Assembly: GCA_937888935.1 (NCBI GenBank)
Contig: CALARO010000294.1
Span: forward strand, 1-9,478
Origin: an uncultured Clostridia bacterium
Lineage (GTDB): Bacteria > Bacillota > Clostridia > Christensenellales > Borkfalkiaceae
Direction of reading: 5' to 3'
Length of the DNA: 9,478 nt
Positions 6,678 to 9,478 of this stretch are shown here, piece after piece. The notes under the pieces were generated by a model that had not been told where the DNA came from, made no database searches, and worked only from the letters and a program-made list of their open reading frames with translations. A program made the translations under genes and the position numbers. How positions within the stretch are numbered: the first letter of the stretch is position 1; every line of letters begins with the position of its first letter.

Positions 6678-8054
6678 ATGAGCGAACTTGCATACAAAAG
6701 AACAAACGTATACGAAGTAGCGGACAAAAAGACGATGAAAGCCATCTTCTCTTACGCGGAAGAGTACAAGAAATTCATCGACGCGGCGAAAACAGAGCGC
6801 GAAGCTTGCGCGTTTGTGGCAGCGGAAGCGGAAAAACACGGTTTCAGACCTTTTCAATTCGGCGAAAAGCTGAAAAAGGGCGACAAGGTGTACTATAACA
6901 ACCGCGGCAAAAATATTTATCTTATTCGTATCGGCTCGGATGACGTGAAGACGAACGGAATCCGCATCGTGGCTTCGCATATTGATAGTCCGCGTCTTGA
7001 TTTCAAACAGGTGCCGCTTTACGAATCGGACGGTATCGCGCTTGGTAAAACGCACTACTACGGCGGCATTAAAAAGTATCAATGGACGACGATTCCGCTT
7101 GCGCTGCACGGCGCGGTGGTGCTTGGCGACGGCAGCAAGGTGGAAGTGAAGATCGGCGAAGACGAAGGCGATCCCGTATTCTATATCAGCGATCTTTTGC
7201 CGCACCTTTCGCAGAAACAGAACACGAAAACGCTTGCCGAAGCTTTTTCCGGCGAAGATCTCAATATATGGCTGGGCAACATTCCGTATACGGCGGCGAA
7301 AGAGGACGGCGATAAGACCGTGAAAGAAAATCTTTTGCATATCTTAAACGAGAAGTACGGCATTAAAGAAGAAGATTTCCTTTCCGCCGAGCTTTCGCTT
7401 GTGCCTGCGTATAAGGCGCGCGATATCGGCTTCGACCGCGCGTTGATCGGCGCGTACGGGCATGACGACAGAGTTTGCTCGTATCCCGCGTTCTCCGCGC
7501 TCTTTGATACGGAAACTGACGGAAAGACCGTGATGGTGGTGCTTGCCGATAAAGAAGAGATCGGCAGCGAAGGCACTACGGGTATGCAATGCGCGATTTT
7601 CACCGATCTGATCGACGCGATCGCGGCTTCGTTCGATACCACTTCGGCGGTGATCCGCGCTCATTCGGAATGCCTTTCCGCCGATGTGAACGCGGCTTAC
7701 GATCCGAACTTTAAAGACGTAAACGAGCCGATGAATTCTACTTACGTTTCCTGCGGCGCAGGACTTACCAAGTTCACGGGCGCGCGCGGTAAGAGCGGCT
7801 CGAACGACGCTTCCGCCGAATTTATGGCGGAAATCCGCAAAGTATTCAACGATGAAGGCGTGATCTGGCAGACGGGCGAACTCGGCAAGGTTGATCAGGG
7901 CGGCGGCGGCACGGTGGCGAAATTCATTGCGAAAATGAATATTGATACCGTGGATATCGGCGTGGCGGTGGTTTCGATGCACGCACCTTACGAAGTGATT
8001 TCCAAAGCAGACGTTTACGAAATGTACCTTGCCTGCAAGGCGTTTATGAAATAA
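6678..8054 (+). CDS. apeA: M18 family aminopeptidase
   Basis: A 458-residue cytosolic zinc aminopeptidase of family M18, which trims N-terminal residues (often acidic or neutral) from peptides, probably as a large oligomer. Likely di-zinc ligands and catalytic residues: H101 in ASHIDSPRLD (99-108); the bridging Asp in YGHDDRV (260-266, D263 or D264); E293 and E294 in DKEEIGSEG (291-299), the first likely the general base; D336 in SADVNAAYDP (334-343); and H435 in VSMHAPYEV (432-440). KSGSNDASAEF (372-382) is another family block. The length fits the longer bacterial M18 type usually labelled ApeA. The gene stands alone, with a 114 bp gap upstream and a strong hairpin downstream. The family assignment is firm; the subtype symbol is from recognition only. 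Confidence 0.94.
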   Translation: MSELAYKRTNVYEVADKKTMKAIFSYAEEYKKFIDAAKTEREACAFVAAEAEKHGFRPFQFGEKLKKGDKVYYNNRGKNIYLIRIGSDDVKTNGIRIVASHIDSPRLDFKQVPLYESDGIALGKTHYYGGIKKYQWTTIPLALHGAVVLGDGSKVEVKIGEDEGDPVFYISDLLPHLSQKQNTKTLAEAFSGEDLNIWLGNIPYTAAKEDGDKTVKENLLHILNEKYGIKEEDFLSAELSLVPAYKARDIGFDRALIGAYGHDDRVCSYPAFSALFDTETDGKTVMVVLADKEEIGSEGTTGMQCAIFTDLIDAIAASFDTTSAVIRAHSECLSADVNAAYDPNFKDVNEPMNSTYVSCGAGLTKFTGARGKSGSNDASAEFMAEIRKVFNDEGVIWQTGELGKVDQGGGGTVAKFIAKMNIDTVDIGVAVVSMHAPYEVISKADVYEMYLACKAFMK

Positions 8055-8094
8055 GCGTGATTTCAGGCGAAAAGAACGCCGGAAATAGAAAAAT

Positions 8095-8130
8095 TCGCCC
8101 TTTTCCCGTCGTTTTGCGGGGAAAGGGCGA
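8095..8130. terminator. Strong hairpin after the aminopeptidase gene, probable terminator
   Basis: TCGCCCTTTTCCC (8095-8107) pairs along its full length with GGGGAAAGGGCGA (8118-8130), 13 pairs with one G-T, around a 10 nt loop, starting 40 nt after the stop codon. This is the strongest hairpin in the window. On the + strand the tail is only AAGTCTTATA, a poor U tract. On the - strand the stem is followed by AATTTTTCTATTTCC, a better tail. It may end transcription from both sides. Confidence 0.65.
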
Positions 8131-8164
8131 AAGTCTTATAGAAAACGCGAAATATTCTTGGAAG

Positions 8165-8201
8165 TACTATGTCTAACATAATTATTGTGTCACGCATAGT
8201 A
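8165..8201. repeat. 37 bp imperfect-palindrome repeat, copy 1
   Basis: Begins TACTATGTC and ends CATAGTA, with the shared core ACATAATTATTGTG at 8176-8189. It matches copy 2 at 29 of 37 positions by direct alignment and at 27 of 37 when copy 2 is reverse complemented, because the unit is itself nearly palindromic. The left part contains the inverted pair TATGT/ACATA. It may be an operator or the arm of a small foldback element. Confidence 0.75.
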
Positions 8202-8247
8202 GTAAAAATGGCAAAAAAGTCGATAAAATACCGAGGTTTTGGCGATT

Positions 8248-8276
8248 TTTACGCGATTTACTATGTCAGACATAAT
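8248..8276 (+). promoter_or_regulatory. Candidate dinB promoter overlapped by repeat copy 2
   Basis: TTTACG (8248-8253) and CATAAT (8271-8276) are separated by 17 bp; CATAAT matches the consensus -10 at 5 of 6 positions. Transcription would start near 8283, about 55 nt before the dinB ATG. The -10 and start region lie inside repeat copy 2, so a bound protein there would block RNA polymerase. A weaker alternative is GTGACA (8285-8290) with TATTAG (8306-8311). Confidence 0.4.
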
Positions 8277-8295
8277 TATTGTGCGTGACATAGCA
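8259..8295. repeat. 37 bp imperfect-palindrome repeat, copy 2
   Basis: Begins TACTATGTC and ends GACATAGCA, with the same core ACATAATTATTGTG at 8270-8283. It contains the perfect dyad TATGTC-A-GACATA (8262-8274) and a third half site GACATA at 8287-8292. Its outer ends CTATGTC and GACATAG are a perfect 7 bp inverted repeat. It overlaps the candidate dinB -10 element, which fits a repressor site. Confidence 0.75.
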
Positions 8296-8338
8296 ATTGA
8301 AATCATATTAGAACGTGTAAAAAAGAGCGGGTAGAAAA

Positions 8339-9478
8339 ATGAAAGAGAGAGTGATTTTGTATTCTGATCTGAATAATTTTTTCGCTTCCGTGGAAACTGC
8401 TTTGCACCCCGAATATAAAGGAAAGCCATTGATTGTCTGCGGCGATCCCGAAAAGCGGCTCGGCGTGGTGTTTGCAAAAAACGAAGAGGCGAAAAGTTAC
8501 GGAATCCGCACGGCGGAAACGGTGTATTCGGCTTTAAAAAAATGTCCGCATGCGCTGCGCGTTCCCACGCATTTTTCGGAATACAACCGCTACTCGAAAG
8601 CGGTGCGCGAAATTTACGCGCGATATACCGACGTGATCGAGCCGCTTTCTATCGACGAATGTGCGCTCGACGTAACGGCGAGCGTAAAACTTTTCGGCGG
8701 CGGCGAAAAAATTGCGGAAGAGATCCGCGCGGCGGTGAAAGGCGAGCTTGGCGTTACTGTGTCGATCGGCGTGTCTTTCAATAAAATTTACGCAAAATTA
8801 GCTTCCGAGCTTAAAAAGCCCGACGCGGTGACGGTGATCACGCGCGAAAATTATGTGCAAAAAGTGTATCCGCTACCCGTTTCCGCGCTTTTGTACGTGG
8901 GAAAAAGCACGGAAGAAACGCTTCGTCGGTACAGCATAAAAACGATCGGCGATCTTGCGAATGCCGATCCCGAGTTGTTGTTCCGTTTGTTCGGCAAGCG
9001 CGGCGAAATTTTGAAAATCAATGCGAGCGGAAGAAACGAAGAAGAAGTAAAGAGCGAAGCGGAAGCGATAAAATCTATTGGAAATTCAATGACTTTGCCG
9101 TATGACGTGAGCGATTTCGAGCAAGTTAAAAGAATTTTTTACGTGCTTGCGGAAAGCGTGACTTCGCGCCTTCGGGAAGCCGGCGAAGGCAAGTGCGATA
9201 CCGTTCATATCACGGTGAAGGACGAATTTTTGCGGGAAATCACACGGCAGAAAAAAATATCTCCCACCGCGCTTTGCGAAGACGTGGCACGGGCGGCGTG
9301 CGAGATTTACGGCGAAAATTTTTCGCGGGGGCATAAGGCGCATATGCTCGGATTGGCGGTTTCCGGGTTTGATCGTAACGTGGAACAGTTGGCGTTGGAT
9401 ACTTCGGGCGAGCGTGAAAAATACGAAAAAAATCTGCGCGCGCAGGACGCCGTGGCGGCAATCAGAAAGAAGTACGGC
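8339..9478 (+). CDS. dinB: Y-family translesion DNA polymerase (DinB/Pol IV type), 3' partial
   Basis: Error-prone polymerase that copies past DNA lesions, usually induced by DNA damage. The frame is open to the window end, giving 380 codons without a stop, so the C terminus, including any sliding-clamp peptide, is outside. The palm/finger domains start with YSDLNNFFASVE (8-19): D10 is a metal ligand and F15 the likely steric gate that excludes ribonucleotides. The second metal motif SIDECALDVT (104-113) supplies D106 and E107. SIGVSFNKIYAKLASELKKPD (142-162) is the conserved finger/palm block. A helix-hairpin-helix thumb is at about 179-207, and the little finger domain at about 245-345. Asn12 replaces the Asp of DMDAFFASVE, as in many Bacillota Y-family proteins. 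The ATG at 8339 has only a weak GAGCGG 8 nt upstream, and an in-frame stop at 8318 rules out an earlier start. DinB versus UmuC-like subtype is not fully settled. Confidence 0.92.
   Translation, partial: MKERVILYSDLNNFFASVETALHPEYKGKPLIVCGDPEKRLGVVFAKNEEAKSYGIRTAETVYSALKKCPHALRVPTHFSEYNRYSKAVREIYARYTDVIEPLSIDECALDVTASVKLFGGGEKIAEEIRAAVKGELGVTVSIGVSFNKIYAKLASELKKPDAVTVITRENYVQKVYPLPVSALLYVGKSTEETLRRYSIKTIGDLANADPELLFRLFGKRGEILKINASGRNEEEVKSEAEAIKSIGNSMTLPYDVSDFEQVKRIFYVLAESVTSRLREAGEGKCDTVHITVKDEFLREITRQKKISPTALCEDVARAACEIYGENFSRGHKAHMLGLAVSGFDRNVEQLALDTSGEREKYEKNLRAQDAVAAIRKKYG

Larger units (their letters stand above)
8131..8338. other. dinB upstream region with paired repeats
   Basis: A gene-free stretch between the hairpin and the dinB start. 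It holds two 37 bp repeats, an imperfect stem joining them (GTAAAAAT at 8202-8209 against ATTTTTAC at 8245-8252, extended by nearby AAAA/TTTT pairing), a candidate promoter over the second repeat and a weak ribosome binding site, GAGCGG at 8325-8330. No canonical Bacillota LexA box (GAAC-N4-GTTC) was found. A 26-codon frame at 8208-8288 has no ribosome binding site and is not called as a gene. Confidence 0.6.

Noticed and set aside
6579..7340. A 253-codon - strand frame opposite the aminopeptidase start and its leader
   Set aside because: Most of it is antisense to conserved M18 sequence, with no family resemblance.
8208..8288. A 26-codon + strand frame running through repeat copy 2
   Set aside because: There is no Shine-Dalgarno sequence, and the codons overlap a repeat better explained as regulatory or foldback DNA.
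8165..8295. The two repeats as a short CRISPR array
   Set aside because: Only two units, with 29 of 37 identical positions, a 57 bp gap that itself pairs, and no cas genes.
8311..8322. GAACGTGT as a possible LexA (Cheo) box before dinB
   Set aside because: The right half GTTC is missing, so it is only a half match that is expected by chance.
8190..8477. A 95-codon - strand frame across the dinB start and upstream repeats
   Set aside because: It starts within dinB antisense and runs through the repeat region; no ribosome binding site or recognisable domain.

Overview
All six recognisable genes plus the start of a seventh lie on the + strand, packed tightly with 4-8 bp overlaps, an 18 bp gap and four intergenic stretches of roughly 85 to 285 bp. 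Base composition is near balanced. Reading frames are rich in gcg, cgc and gaa codons, which opens many long antisense shadow frames. Good GGAG-type ribosome binding sites, a minimal SufC-SufB pair instead of a full suf operon, an M18 aminopeptidase and a Y-family polymerase with the D-x-N metal motif all suggest an anaerobic Bacillota (Clostridia-like, perhaps gut-associated) chromosome. The taxonomic guess is inference; there is no rRNA or other marker to confirm it.

Layout: (1) 2-1228, the 3' part of a CNNM/CBS/CorC_HlyC membrane protein, overlapping by 8 bp with (2) 1221-2882, a cytosolic DUF4091-type, glycoside-hydrolase-like protein. (3) After a 132 bp gap comes galE at 3015-4028, overlapping by 4 bp (GTGA) with (4) 4025-4762, a YgjP/DUF45-type zinc metallopeptidase. 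(5) An 85 bp gap holds a perfect 8+8 bp dyad, followed by the iron-sulfur assembly pair sufC (4848-5624) and sufB (5643-6563), the arrangement also called SmsCB. (6) After 114 bp comes an M18 aminopeptidase at 6678-8054, followed by a strong hairpin at 8095-8130. (7) A 284 bp gap carries two 37 bp imperfect-palindrome repeats (8165-8201 and 8259-8295), the second lying over a candidate promoter, ahead of a DinB-type translesion polymerase that starts at 8339 and runs off the right edge.

Five transcription units seem likely: transporter-DUF4091, galE-protease, sufCB, aminopeptidase and dinB. Apart from sufCB and perhaps the first pair, the genes look like ordinary housekeeping neighbours rather than one pathway. 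No mobile-element gene, CRISPR array, tRNA or rRNA was seen.

No wholly new multi-gene system is visible. The most unusual items are the paired repeats upstream of dinB (unknown operator or small foldback element), the dyad upstream of sufC, the cysteine where I recall glutamate in the SufB C-terminal motif, the DUF4091 protein coupled to a CorC-type transporter, and a GalE gatekeeper cysteine that predicts a wider substrate range.
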